From positions 248,001 to 312,000 of the forward strand of contig NZ_CP062165.1 in the NCBI RefSeq assembly GCF_014844075.1: a stretch of DNA of 64,000 nt, read 5' to 3'. This DNA is from Paenibacillus sp. JNUCC-31 (GTDB lineage: Bacteria > Bacillota > Bacilli > Paenibacillales > Paenibacillaceae). The first letter of the stretch is position 1, and every line of letters starts with the position of its first letter. The translations under genes and the position numbers were made by a program. This document shows, piece by piece, positions 54,732 through 63,910 of the stretch. A model generated the notes under the pieces. It was not told the DNA's origin, ran no database searches, and was given only the letters and a program-made list of their open reading frames with translations.

Positions 54732-55982
54732 TTATGTCTCTTGTGCAATATGTGCGTTATCTGGCACTTTTTGGTTCATGATCGGAACCATGACCAGTGC
54801 GCCGAGAAGAAATAATAATCCTGCACCGCCATAGATCGTACCCAGTGAAAAGGAATCCTTTAACGCGCCAGCGAAAGACATGGAAACGACCATCATGCCA
54901 ACGAACATCGGATTCAGAACCCCATTCACCCGGCCGACAATCGAAGCCTCTGACCATTTCAGAATCATGGTGCTGATCCCAATATGAATGCAAGGGAAAA
55001 CAAGTCCATTCAAAAATTGAACGGTCAGGGTGAGCGGAACGCTTGTCGAATACCCTACAATGGCTGTGCAGACTGCGCCTGCGATCATACCTATCGCGAG
55101 AAGAATCTGGGGCGGAACCCGCTTGGCGAAGACGGCTACGATCCCGCCACCAATCAGCATAGCTGCACCATTTACCATCAGCAGATATTGCAGGAACTCC
55201 TCACTCCTGCCCAGACGCTCCGTTACGATAAACAGGTTGAGCGCTTGGGCTACGCCAACAGCGAGTCCCGCGAGAATAAACGCAAGTCCGAGCATCCGCA
55301 GAACTTGGCTTTGCCAAACATAGCGGAAACCTTCAATAAATTCTTTACGGAACTGCCCTTTTACAGCGACAGTTTGAGCTCGCATATTATCCTCTGGCAG
55401 ACGAATAAGAACGAGTGCGGAGAGCAGAAAAACCACGCCCATGACAGCGATCGAAATTTCAAGGCCAAACGTGCTGTAAACGAAGGTTCCGAACATGGGA
55501 CCAAGCACCATGAAGATGGCCATCAGCGATTGGAATAAAGCCATCCCTTGCTGTAGCTGTTCTTCGGGCACATGATACTTAAACAATCGCATGCTTGAAG
55601 GTTGAGAGAACTGCGAAAGAATAGCCGAGATGAATGCGACAAGGTAGACGGAGTGCCAAGAACCGTAATGTATGGTCAAAAGTACTACGAATACCGATAC
55701 CGCGGATAATAAATCGCACCAGATCATCGTTCGCTTCGGCCGCCAGCGGTCGGCAAATGTACCTCCAATGAACGAAAAAACAAAAATTGGCGCGAATTCT
55801 GCTACACTGATTAACGAAATGGCGTATGGATCATTGTTTGTTCTATCCGCAACGTACAGGAGAATAGCGAAATTACGTACCCAGATACCAACCTGCAAGA
55901 GTACGCTTGATAATAAAATCGTCTGTAGGAAGCGATTGCGAAACAGGCTTGGTGCATTGGTGCTGTTTTCGTGCCTATTCAA
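54732..55982 (-). CDS. MFS transporter, drug-exporter type
   Basis: 416 residues with about twelve membrane helices. The loop-2/3 motif FIGGTFADRWRPKRTMIWCD is that of MFS exporters related to EntS and macrolide-efflux (Mef) pumps. TTG at 55982 is preferred because GGAGG lies nine bases upstream; the TTG at 55991 touches that site. Substrate unknown. Single gene. Confidence 0.85.
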   Translation of the reverse strand: MNRHENSTNAPSLFRNRFLQTILLSSVLLQVGIWVRNFAILLYVADRTNNDPYAISLISVAEFAPIFVFSFIGGTFADRWRPKRTMIWCDLLSAVSVFVVLLTIHYGSWHSVYLVAFISAILSQFSQPSSMRLFKYHVPEEQLQQGMALFQSLMAIFMVLGPMFGTFVYSTFGLEISIAVMGVVFLLSALVLIRLPEDNMRAQTVAVKGQFRKEFIEGFRYVWQSQVLRMLGLAFILAGLAVGVAQALNLFIVTERLGRSEEFLQYLLMVNGAAMLIGGGIVAVFAKRVPPQILLAIGMIAGAVCTAIVGYSTSVPLTLTVQFLNGLVFPCIHIGISTMILKWSEASIVGRVNGVLNPMFVGMMVVSMSFAGALKDSFSLGTIYGGAGLLFLLGALVMVPIMNQKVPDNAHIAQET

Positions 55983-55991
55983 TCTTTTCAA

Positions 55992-56466
55992 CCTCCAATT
56001 TGTCTATAAAGATGTCCATTTTGAGTAAGATATGACTCTCCTTTCAATTCTTAATTATACGGATTTCACCATTGTTCACCTCCTACTAAAGACTGAAATT
56101 TCAGAGTGTGTCTCCCAAAACTAACCGTTTCCTGACGGTTCTTCGTGGCTCCTCCGGCTGCCAGTCATTCCGCGGAAGTGTTCCCTTAAAATAAAAAAAC
56201 GCCAATTGTCGGCGAGTTTCCAGCGATTATAAATGTCTCCATAAAAAAGAGGAGCTGCTTTGGTCATAGCCCCGTCAAATAGACAATATAAAAAGAGAAA
56301 GTTCTATTAAGCGACGACTTCTTCCCGGAATTCAATCGGTGAAGGTCGCCGAGTTTGTCTTGGAAACGCTCCGCCTCGGGAATGCTTCCCGTCACCCATT
56401 TTCTTGGCATAGCTTTGAGTCGTATACTGAAACACTTGGTCTGAATGTGGGGATCGAAGCTCACAG
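55992..56466. other. Intergenic stretch with hairpins and an IS remnant
   Basis: Holds the promoter of the MFS gene, an AACCGT/ACGGTT hairpin near 56123 and the transposase scrap at 56307-56360. A 66-codon minus frame (56264-56464) runs across that scrap in another frame and is not a gene. Confidence 0.45.
56307..56360 (-). pseudogene. C-terminal scrap of an IS3-family transposase
   Basis: One minus frame reads TRRPSPIEFREEVVA and stops at 56307. The PSPIEFRE ending is typical of IS3-family OrfB proteins. Nothing of the catalytic core remains upstream. Confidence 0.6.
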
Positions 56467-57237
56467 TTAGAAAAAGTTATTCAGTATCTGTTCGATCTCA
56501 TCTGGATTTGTGATTTCAGGACCGAAAACAGCTCTAGGTTGTTTACTGTTATTCCAAGGCTCCAACGTACAAGCATCATGAATATTTTCTATTTTCCAGG
56601 TCAGTACATTGTCAAAAGTTGTTCCTGTATTCTGTCCATGGATATGATTGATCCAGATTGGTTCCTTGATATTAATGAATTCTCGGGGAACCTTAAATGC
56701 ATCGCGCCAGGTATAACGTGGCGCTTGTCCTTTCAAATACTCATTCACATTGACAAGCGTTACACCGTAGCTGGGAAGCCAGAAAAAAAATTTACCCAGT
56801 CGCTTTTGTACCGAGTCGTAGATGTAACCGTATTGTGGTACCAGGGCTACCGTGTCTTTTTGGGGTTTATAGGCATGCAGCTTTTTTATAAAATCTTTGT
56901 GATACATATCGTCACTGGACAGATAGACGCGGTACAAACACTCGCACTCTTCCATATCTTGGGTTACATAAGATTGGTAATCCTTAGGTGTGACAAAACA
57001 GATATTTGAAGGCAGGGGAGGATATTTTTTTAGTGTCTCGTGTATAAGTTTCTCAGACTTCGGATCATATAGCACGTAGCAGGTAAAATCCTGAGAAGAT
57101 TGAAGGAGCAGGCTCTTGAATGCATATTTCATGAATAGATCTATTCTGTATTCTATCCAGCGCTTGGTCAGTCGATCCGCTGTCGCTCCCCAGTTATTAA
57201 AGAGCATTTCTACAATAAGCTTTTTTTCCTTAGACAT
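56467..57237 (-). CDS. Glycosyltransferase of the putative rhamnosyltransferase type
   Basis: 256 residues, related along its length to the next gene upstream. N-terminal VEMLFNNWGATADRLTKRWI, then YRVYLSSDDMYHKDFIKKLH where the sister protein has LDSDDLYH, and C-terminal GPEITNPDEIEQILNNFF. The family (PF11316-like) is thought to transfer rhamnose or another sugar. The first acidic residue of the usual DSDD metal motif is serine here, which may affect activity. Good AGGAGGG before the ATG. Confidence 0.72.
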   Translation of the reverse strand: MSKEKKLIVEMLFNNWGATADRLTKRWIEYRIDLFMKYAFKSLLLQSSQDFTCYVLYDPKSEKLIHETLKKYPPLPSNICFVTPKDYQSYVTQDMEECECLYRVYLSSDDMYHKDFIKKLHAYKPQKDTVALVPQYGYIYDSVQKRLGKFFFWLPSYGVTLVNVNEYLKGQAPRYTWRDAFKVPREFINIKEPIWINHIHGQNTGTTFDNVLTWKIENIHDACTLEPWNNSKQPRAVFGPEITNPDEIEQILNNFF

Positions 57238-57325
57238 TCTCTTAGCCCTCCTTTGACGTTCAGGGATGATCTACGTATTAACTGTGCCTCCTCGTTTGCC
57301 CTGAATCTATCAAGAACGCCTTTGG

Positions 57326-58018
57326 TCAGATCATGAATTCCCTTAATACTTGTTCAATCTCGTCTCCACTCAGCCGGTCTTTAGGTGGAACCTTTTTGAC
57401 CGAGGTGTTACTGGAATGAACAACATTGATATAATTGCGTGGAGGCAGCAACTCATGTGGCAGATCAATGACATTTCCATGGGTGCCTCTCCCTGGTAAT
57501 TTGACGCGGTATCCTGAGGCGTATTGCTCCGTTTTATACAGATACACATAGAATTGCGGTGAACGATGAAATGTCGGTGCCATCTCATTATTGACGCTGT
57601 CCCACAGATACCCATTCTGGTTGATTAGTGCCATCGTCTCTGTCTTTGGCTGCACGTTATATAGCTGCTGAACAAACGTTCTGTGGTACAGGTCATCCGA
57701 ATCCAGTCTGGCAATGTAAATGTCTTCATGTCCTTCCGCAAAGGCGAGTATGGCACGAACACTTTCGATATGCGTTCCGAAACGGATATTGGCCGGCAAA
57801 GGTTCCTGCTCTGCCAAAATTTCCTGCATCAACTCTCCAGATTCCTTTGAGAGCTTCACTACGGTCAGGAAATCCTGATTCGTCTGCGCCTTGAGACAGT
57901 TCAGCGTAAACCTGCGAAAAATGTCCATTCTTCGCTCCAGCCATTCTCTTGTCAGACGCTGCGGGTCAAAACCATAGTTGTTGAAATTAATCTCGATCAC
58001 GACTTTTCTTGTCATCAT
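57326..58018 (-). CDS. Glycosyltransferase of the putative rhamnosyltransferase type (paralog)
   Basis: 230 residues. VVIEINFNNYGFDPQRLTRE, YIARLDSDDLYHRTFVQQLY with an intact DSDD metal-binding motif, and SGDEIEQVLREFMI at the end. Upstream partner of the gene at 56467 and probably its duplicate. GGAGG lies 4 bases before the first ATG and 7 before the second, which may be the true start. Acceptor and donor unknown; a role in surface glycan is plausible. Confidence 0.72.
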   Translation of the reverse strand: MMTRKVVIEINFNNYGFDPQRLTREWLERRMDIFRRFTLNCLKAQTNQDFLTVVKLSKESGELMQEILAEQEPLPANIRFGTHIESVRAILAFAEGHEDIYIARLDSDDLYHRTFVQQLYNVQPKTETMALINQNGYLWDSVNNEMAPTFHRSPQFYVYLYKTEQYASGYRVKLPGRGTHGNVIDLPHELLPPRNYINVVHSSNTSVKKVPPKDRLSGDEIEQVLREFMI

Positions 58019-58438
58019 TTCGCCTCCTAATAAAATCTTTCATCTGTGTGTGGCAAGGACAACTTTCAGAAAAAAGACAAGTCATGACGTTGAATCTCTA
58101 AACCTCGCAATCCGTGCCTGTCTCAACGAATGTACTGTCTTCATCCAATTCTGCCGACTCTATAATGTATGAGTAACTAAGCAAGACGTAACGGACACTT
58201 GAACTGATCTTGATAGAGTATGAGATGAATATCCCCCCAAAAGTGCAGACAGTGTGTAAAAAGTCCACTAAAGGTTTCAACTTTACGGCATCCAATACGA
58301 AATGGTTTACCGATGTGACCTACCCTCCATTCGGCTCTTGCTTCATGACTTGTCAGTGGAATCGTAGTGGGGAACAAAATGGTTATTAAATCAGATTTGC
58401 GAGAAAAATTTTGCATAAGCTCTTACTGTTTGGTGCAA
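58019..58438. other. Intergenic stretch without a recognised gene
   Basis: About 420 bases. Two overlapping minus frames (58098-58295 and 58177-58416) lack ribosome sites and show no family features. A GCATA...CAATGTA pair at about 58412-58440 could be a sporulation (sigma-G-like) promoter for the spore genes, but the match is imperfect. Confidence 0.35.
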
Positions 58439-58476
58439 TGTAGTGATGCAGGGATTTTAAAGATCTGATCACTACA
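58439..58476 (+). promoter_or_regulatory. Leader hairpin before the spore-protein operon
   Basis: TGTAGTGAT pairs perfectly with ATCACTACA; CAG/CTG inside extends the stem past a bulged G. It ends two bases before the GGAGGG ribosome site of the first gene. Confidence 0.5.
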
Positions 58477-58489
58477 TGGAGGGATCATT

Positions 58490-58660
58490 TTGGCTAAGAG
58501 CAAACAGCAACAAGAAGCGCATGGAATAGGACAGATCGAGCAGCAGCTGAACAATCAGATGGAGACTGCCGCAGAAATTCAGGGACAATCGAAACTCGAC
58601 CAAGAAATAAAAAAGGCCACTCACAGTCATATGGATCAATCGAATGAGCTTTCAGAATAA
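58490..58660 (+). CDS. Small glutamine-rich protein, putative spore protein
   Basis: 56 residues from TTG at 58490, seven bases after GGAGGG. Sequence begins AKSKQQQEAHGIGQIEQQLN and ends HMDQSNELSE. It is hydrophilic and Q-rich, like minor spore proteins, but I cannot assign an Ssp family. Eleven bases separate its stop from sspH, with GGAG between, so the two are one operon. It is too short for most gene callers. Confidence 0.6.
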   Translation: MAKSKQQQEAHGIGQIEQQLNNQMETAAEIQGQSKLDQEIKKATHSHMDQSNELSE

Positions 58661-58671
58661 GGAGAATTCTC

Positions 58672-58851
58672 ATGAACAAACAAAGAGCGATTGAAATTTC
58701 TGAATCGGCCATTATGAAAAATGTAACTTACAACGATACCCCTATCTTTATCCAGCATGTTAATGAGGATGAAACAGCTCGGATCTATCTGATCGGAAAC
58801 TCGGAGCAGGAATTAACCGTTCCTTTGTCCAGTCTGACTGAACATCCTTAG
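58672..58851 (+). CDS. sspH: H-type small acid-soluble spore protein
   Basis: 59 residues, the usual SspH length. The family pattern is clear: NKQRAIEISESAIMKNVTYN, TPIFIQHVNEDETARIYLIG and ELTVPLSSLTEHP. SspH is a minor protein made in the forespore under sigma G. GGAG lies seven bases before the ATG. It marks the host as a spore former. Confidence 0.9.
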   Translation: MNKQRAIEISESAIMKNVTYNDTPIFIQHVNEDETARIYLIGNSEQELTVPLSSLTEHP

Positions 58852-58916
58852 AATAAGGCGGATGAGGAGCACTCCCACCTTTTATAGTGTAGCCGTAAAA
58901 CTTTTTGCCCACAAAA

Positions 58917-58940
58917 AACCGGAGCATCTAAGCTCCGGTT
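58917..58940 (-). terminator. Terminator of the serine hydrolase gene at 59076
   Basis: AACCGGAGC and GCTCCGGTT pair perfectly around ATCTAA; on the minus strand TTTTTTG follows. Confidence 0.85.
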
Positions 58941-59075
58941 AACAAAATATCAACTTTGCTATACATCCTCCTGACGGTAGTATACATACTTTTCATTGCA
59001 CCTCTCTTCTCCTCTTTCTTGAGTAAAGAAAAGGATTAGGCAAAAGTTGATTTCTATAAGGAAAGTGTACGGTTC

Positions 59076-60998
59076 TTAAGGGATAAAATTAAAAAAATTC
59101 CATTGGGCCATTACCAGCACAAAACCGAAAAACAATATTACTGTCACAGTATGCGACACTTTCTGCCATCTGGATCGCGGGGGATATCCGCCCTTAACAA
59201 CGGAGATCCCAAACAGCCCTGTGGCTAGCAAGGCTAGCACCCAATTGATAAAGACCCCCAAGTTCATTTGGTCCACCGTCACGTTTTCATTGATCATTGC
59301 ACTCACCAGCTGGTATAGGACATTAACGACCAGAAGTGTCCCGCACAAGATAAAGGACGACATTAAATGGTTAGTTCTTACCATAGTACTCTTTCTTCTG
59401 CGCTGAAGCCACCGAATCAATAAAACGAATGGAGCCACCAGAAAAAAAAGGATAGCTAAGGAAACCCATATCAAATAGGTGATCAGGGCAGGAAGCGATC
59501 GACTTCCCTTGATCGGCAATATATCCGTGGCGATCCCTTTGCTCAATCGTAATACACCTTCGTCCGATATTTCCGCGTACAGAATCGGCGCCAACCTTTC
59601 GAAACTTGGACTGTCGGACCTAGCAAATTGGTATACATTTGGACTGGTTTGCTTGAGTTCTCCGGTCATTCCCATCACGCTCAAGATCAGATCATGCTCA
59701 CCTTTCGGTTGCACCTTTATTAAACCAAGGTAGTTGATAACCTCATGGTACGTAGAGTACGTGCCACCCGACTGGACATAATATCCTGCGATTTTCCCGG
59801 AGGGAGACAACCCGGCAGCCGGTACAGTGTTTTCCGTTTCTTTCGTTTGGTCCTGAATCAGTAGATTAATGATACCAGCAGCGAGCTTCTGCTCTATCTC
59901 CATGTTGGTCAAGACTATGATGCCAAGTTGCTCTTCGGGAACGATCGCAAAGTTGCTGGAAAAACCCTTAACATTCCCACTGTGTCCAACGACGTGCGGG
60001 TCTGCCCGATATTCCCAAAAGCCATGTGCATTCGATAGGATTTCTTCGTTTGGGGTATAACTCCGGGAGAGCATCTTCCGCGCGGTGTCCGGCTGGATGA
60101 AGAGTGGGCTATTCGGGTCATACAGAGCCATGGCGAACCGAGCTAGATCTTCCGCCGTACCTTCCATGGCCCCCGCAGGATACATAGGAACATAATAGGG
60201 CGCTCTCGCTTCGAAACCGCCATCCTGTTTCATAGCGTAACCTGTTGCTTTTGTCTTCAGCAAATCCTGGTGATCCGCTAACGTCGGATGACCCGTGCTG
60301 CGGTTCATGGCTAGGGGCTTTAGGATATGGTTCATCTCGTAGTCCGAGAAAGATTCTCCGCTCACCTTCTCCACCGCCAAAGCAGCCAAAGCCGTTGCAA
60401 AGTTGGAGTAGGCAATCACTGTGCCAGGTTCATAGATTTGTTCCGGCTGGTTAGACAGTAGCGTCTCTTCCAATGAAGTCAGGCTCTCTTTCGACCGTGT
60501 AAACGTACTTAGCGGATGCTGCTCATAGCCAGCAGTGTGGCTCATAATATCCAGCATTGAAATTGGCTTGTCATAACGCAGCCTTTCCGCAATCTCTTTT
60601 GAAAAATATGCCCGAATATCTTCATCTAGCCTCATCTTGCCCGCTTCCACCATTTGCATGACAGAAGTCCAGACGAACGCTTTATTAATAGATCCGTAGG
60701 CAAATACGGTTGAAGCAGGATCAACAGCAGTCTTTTGATCAATATTGGCATATCCATAACCCTTGGAAAAAATAATCCTGTCACCCTTAGTGACCACAAC
60801 CGCGGCGCCAGGAGTTGATTTTCCAATATGGGAATTTACATAGTTATCAATATTCTCCCCCAGCTCGTCATAAGGAATTCCAGAAGGGGTTTCCCCTATT
60901 TGTATTCTGGCCGTTGCAAAGGCTGGGACCGAGATAAGAAAAACAAGAAGTACACTTATAAAAAACACAAAAACAGGCTTCAATATTCTAGAACTCAT
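59076..60998 (-). CDS. Membrane-anchored beta-lactamase-fold serine hydrolase
   Basis: 640 residues. Start at 60998, nine bases after GGAG; the ATG at 61013 overlaps it. Signal peptide (FVFFISVLLVFLISVPAFA), catalytic SINKAFVWTSVMQMVEAGK (SxxK), VIAYSNFATALAALAVEKVS (YxN) and VVGHSGNVKGF (HSG). The last 130 residues form four membrane helices (LISVSLAILFFLVAPFVLLI-like). Same design as the gene at 49334. It probably acts on cell-wall peptides or small esters outside the membrane. Followed by a terminator, preceded by a related SLH-bearing gene. Confidence 0.88.
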   Translation of the reverse strand: MSSRILKPVFVFFISVLLVFLISVPAFATARIQIGETPSGIPYDELGENIDNYVNSHIGKSTPGAAVVVTKGDRIIFSKGYGYANIDQKTAVDPASTVFAYGSINKAFVWTSVMQMVEAGKMRLDEDIRAYFSKEIAERLRYDKPISMLDIMSHTAGYEQHPLSTFTRSKESLTSLEETLLSNQPEQIYEPGTVIAYSNFATALAALAVEKVSGESFSDYEMNHILKPLAMNRSTGHPTLADHQDLLKTKATGYAMKQDGGFEARAPYYVPMYPAGAMEGTAEDLARFAMALYDPNSPLFIQPDTARKMLSRSYTPNEEILSNAHGFWEYRADPHVVGHSGNVKGFSSNFAIVPEEQLGIIVLTNMEIEQKLAAGIINLLIQDQTKETENTVPAAGLSPSGKIAGYYVQSGGTYSTYHEVINYLGLIKVQPKGEHDLILSVMGMTGELKQTSPNVYQFARSDSPSFERLAPILYAEISDEGVLRLSKGIATDILPIKGSRSLPALITYLIWVSLAILFFLVAPFVLLIRWLQRRRKSTMVRTNHLMSSFILCGTLLVVNVLYQLVSAMINENVTVDQMNLGVFINWVLALLATGLFGISVVKGGYPPRSRWQKVSHTVTVILFFGFVLVMAQWNFFNFIP

Positions 60999-61158
60999 GT
61001 GGTTGTTCTCCATCCAGCTCAGCGGGAATTTTTGTTATAAAATTAATGATGTAACCTACACTTCACAACTAAATATCTCTTGCTATGTTCCTAATCTCGC
61101 ACTAATGTTGGAGCAACACGTGATTTACAGTGGAGTCTTACCGTTAAGCCTCCGTCAT

Positions 61159-63207
61159 CTATAGTCCTGAAGTCAAAACTTTAATAAAGCAATCCCAAAT
61201 TACCGCACTTTCCTTGCGCAGCAAAGGGTCTTTCGATCGATAGTCGATCATTCCCTCATCGTTTATTGTTACATCTGGTCCATAGATCCCTGCCCCAACG
61301 ACAAACTTTACGGCTTCATCCGCCCAAGGAGCAGGTTTATCGGCTATTTCTGCCGAGATCATGGGTAAGTTTACACTCGAAGAGAGCCTCCAGAGGATTG
61401 TAGCTGCTTCTTGGCGACTGATAATACGATCTGGATAAAACAACTCATCAGAACTACCTACCAATATTCCAATGTCTGCAAGTGTTTGAATCGAAGATGC
61501 GTACTTGTGTCCTTCGGCATCTTTAAAGATTACCGGCTTATCCGAAGGTCTTAAATTAGCAAACTGAATCAATTGGGATACAAATTCACCCCTCGTAACA
61601 GCCTCATCAGGAAAATAGTGTGTAGATCGTTTTTTATTATGATGCGGCATAAACAATTTAGTTGAGCGATAAATAGCTGCTAAATATCCGTCATTTGCTA
61701 CGTCAGAATATTTAGGAAGATCAGGTATTTTACTGAACCATGAGTCTGGTAAAATGTAATCCAGATAGGTGATTTTGCCGTCTGCATCTTTCTTGAAGGC
61801 TGCTTGGTTTCCTTCGTCATCAACGAACAACAGATCTCCAACTGGCTTTAAAGTATGTATTCCATTCGGACCTGAAATCGAAAGTTTCCCCTCCTGCTTC
61901 ACGATGTCAAAGAACAAGTAAGGTTGCCGAAGATAGCGATAGGTTCCCGTAAACTGATCCAGCTCATTTGTATTCATCGACCATTCCGTTGTTTTCTGTT
62001 TTTCTTGAGGATAGTAGTAATCCATAAATGCAGTAAACAATTCTTCCCCAATGTCTTGGCTTGTGTCGCTATTGGTTATGACGAATCCGCCAACCTTTTT
62101 GTCTGGAATCAACCACATCCATGAATGATAGCCGGGTAAATCTCCCCCTTTTCCAATAACCATTTGGCCATGATATGCGTGCCGATAAAACTTTTCGAAT
62201 CCTAAAGCCATAGTGGGTACCTGCTCTTGAACTTTGACTTGCGTGCGATGCATTTCTTCTGTTGTCGTTTTTGAGAGAATACGGGAGTTGCCGTAACTCC
62301 CTTCATTCAAATGGGCCAGCATAAATTGGGCTATGTCGCCACTCGTGCCAAACATCCCTCCGTCTGGCATAATAACGGGGTCATTTGGATACTGTTCCTT
62401 TGGTTGGCCATCTGTTCCGTAACCCGTGGCAAGCTGTTTTTTGACTTGTTCATTCATGCGGAAATCACTGTTTTTCATATTCAGGGGTTTAAAAATATGC
62501 TCCTGTATGTAATCTTCAAATGGATAGCCAACCATTCGCTGAATAATATATCCCTGAAGATTAAAAGCATAATTATCATACCGGTAACTCTCACCAGGCG
62601 TTCGTATGACTGAAGGCAGGTTACCTTTAATAAATTGCTCTAAGGGCTGTTCATCATTTACATTGTTAGCAGAAATATAATCGGTAAAATCAAACCCTGA
62701 TGTATGCGTCAATAAATGCCTCATCGTGACAGGTGTTCCTGTGTGGTTCGTTATAGTCACCCCACCAAGATAGTTTTCTATATCCTCATCCAGCTTGATC
62801 TTCCCCTGCTCTACAAGTTGCATTACAGCAGTGGCTGTCATTACTTTGGAAATGGAAGCCATTCGGAAAATCGTCTGCTCCGGGTCTACTACAGATTTTG
62901 TTTTTAAGTCGGAGTAGCCATACCCTTTGTTTAACAATACCTTGTTATCCGCAACGACTGTAAAAGCTGCACCTACGAGCTTTTTTTTGATTTCCGGTTG
63001 ATTAAAGAAATCATCCGCAAATTGCTCAACATCGACTGTAGTCATGGCCCCTTTATGAACGGTTGTTGGTTCTGATCTGGACTTGCTCTCACTCCAAGGA
63101 ACCGAGTTGCCGAATGCCGTGGGGCCAGCAAGTAACGAGGAAAATAACACACCAACTGCCATTAGAGTGAAACCCTTTGAAGTACGTAATCTTCTTTTCT
63201 TTTTCAT
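61159..63207 (-). CDS. SLH-anchored beta-lactamase-fold serine hydrolase
   Basis: 682 residues. Signal peptide (GFTLMAVGVLFSSLLAGPTAFG); catalytic domain about 55-400 with MASISKVMTATAVMQLVEQG (SxxK), SYRYDNYAFNLQGYII (YxN) and GKGGDLPGYHSWMWL; a linker domain; and SLH repeats from about 500 on (HYFPDEAVTRGEFVSQLIQF, FKDAEGHKYASSIQTLADIG, LFYPDRIISRQEAATILWRL). SLH modules hold it on the wall polymer, unlike its neighbour, which uses membrane helices. Substrate unknown; cell-wall peptide or ester hydrolysis is the general expectation. Confidence 0.9.
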   Translation of the reverse strand: MKKKRRLRTSKGFTLMAVGVLFSSLLAGPTAFGNSVPWSESKSRSEPTTVHKGAMTTVDVEQFADDFFNQPEIKKKLVGAAFTVVADNKVLLNKGYGYSDLKTKSVVDPEQTIFRMASISKVMTATAVMQLVEQGKIKLDEDIENYLGGVTITNHTGTPVTMRHLLTHTSGFDFTDYISANNVNDEQPLEQFIKGNLPSVIRTPGESYRYDNYAFNLQGYIIQRMVGYPFEDYIQEHIFKPLNMKNSDFRMNEQVKKQLATGYGTDGQPKEQYPNDPVIMPDGGMFGTSGDIAQFMLAHLNEGSYGNSRILSKTTTEEMHRTQVKVQEQVPTMALGFEKFYRHAYHGQMVIGKGGDLPGYHSWMWLIPDKKVGGFVITNSDTSQDIGEELFTAFMDYYYPQEKQKTTEWSMNTNELDQFTGTYRYLRQPYLFFDIVKQEGKLSISGPNGIHTLKPVGDLLFVDDEGNQAAFKKDADGKITYLDYILPDSWFSKIPDLPKYSDVANDGYLAAIYRSTKLFMPHHNKKRSTHYFPDEAVTRGEFVSQLIQFANLRPSDKPVIFKDAEGHKYASSIQTLADIGILVGSSDELFYPDRIISRQEAATILWRLSSSVNLPMISAEIADKPAPWADEAVKFVVGAGIYGPDVTINDEGMIDYRSKDPLLRKESAVIWDCFIKVLTSGL

Positions 63208-63676
63208 TTGAAAAACCTCATTTCTTAATTCATATTATTTATTTGTATATCATATAATCAGTCCCTTTATTTTCCATCATTCTCAAGCAGGATTACATAT
63301 CCTATTCAAGTCCGGGTAGCTCCTCCAACTTAAGACTGGTATCTACTCGTCTTTGGTCTAAATCATATGTTTAGTCTTGAGATCACTCCCTCAATCCCTT
63401 CCATAAGTAGTCGAAGCGTAATTCATCGTAATTTCCATAACAGCAAAAAGACCGCTCTTTAATTTCAGATAACGGTCAGAGTCAAAATAATATTCAATTG
63501 ATTAAACACTACTTTCAAATTCACCTTTTATTCCGAAGTGACAACTTAATCATTCAACGTTGCGCTACCACATCAGTTATACTGCATAATTTACTCAAAC
63601 GAAACTGTACCATCTATGTCTGGGTGTTCAATCAATACAAATAACGTTCTGCAAATATTGCTATATAGTAATGTCT
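63208..63676. other. Intergenic stretch without a recognised gene
   Basis: About 470 bases. A hairpin at about 63447-63477 (GACCG...CGGTC, loop with ATTTCAGAT) resembles one at about 6424-6456 (AAACCG...CGGTTT, also ATTTCAGAT). No frame with a ribosome site was found. Confidence 0.4.
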
Positions 63677-63910
63677 TTAACTTAAGGAAGGAGCCCATAT
63701 CCCTCCCGAGCTTGGGATGCCTTTCAGATCAAGCAAACTCAGACGGTCAAGCGGTCTGGATACAGGGCGCCAGTGTACCAGATCACGGGAATGATGAATA
63801 AGTACGCCTGGAAACCATTCGAACGTGGAGGTTGCAATATAATAGTCATCACCTGTGCGAATGATCGATGCGTCCGGATTAAAGCCGCGTAGAATCGGAT
63901 TTTGAATCAT
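63677..63910 (-). pseudogene. N-terminal fragment of a GH43 beta-xylosidase/arabinofuranosidase
   Basis: 77 residues: [40 protein letters not shown] and [11 protein letters not shown], then TAA. This is the first blade of a GH43 enzyme with its first catalytic Asp (NPDAS). A normal member would continue for over 400 residues; here it ends where SY-DG-FYL-YT would follow. AGGAGG precedes the ATG. Truncated remnant, probably after a deletion to its left. Confidence 0.75.

Noticed and set aside
54984..55538. Plus-strand 184-codon frame inside the MFS exporter
   Set aside because: Low-complexity hydrophilic antisense frame of a membrane protein gene.
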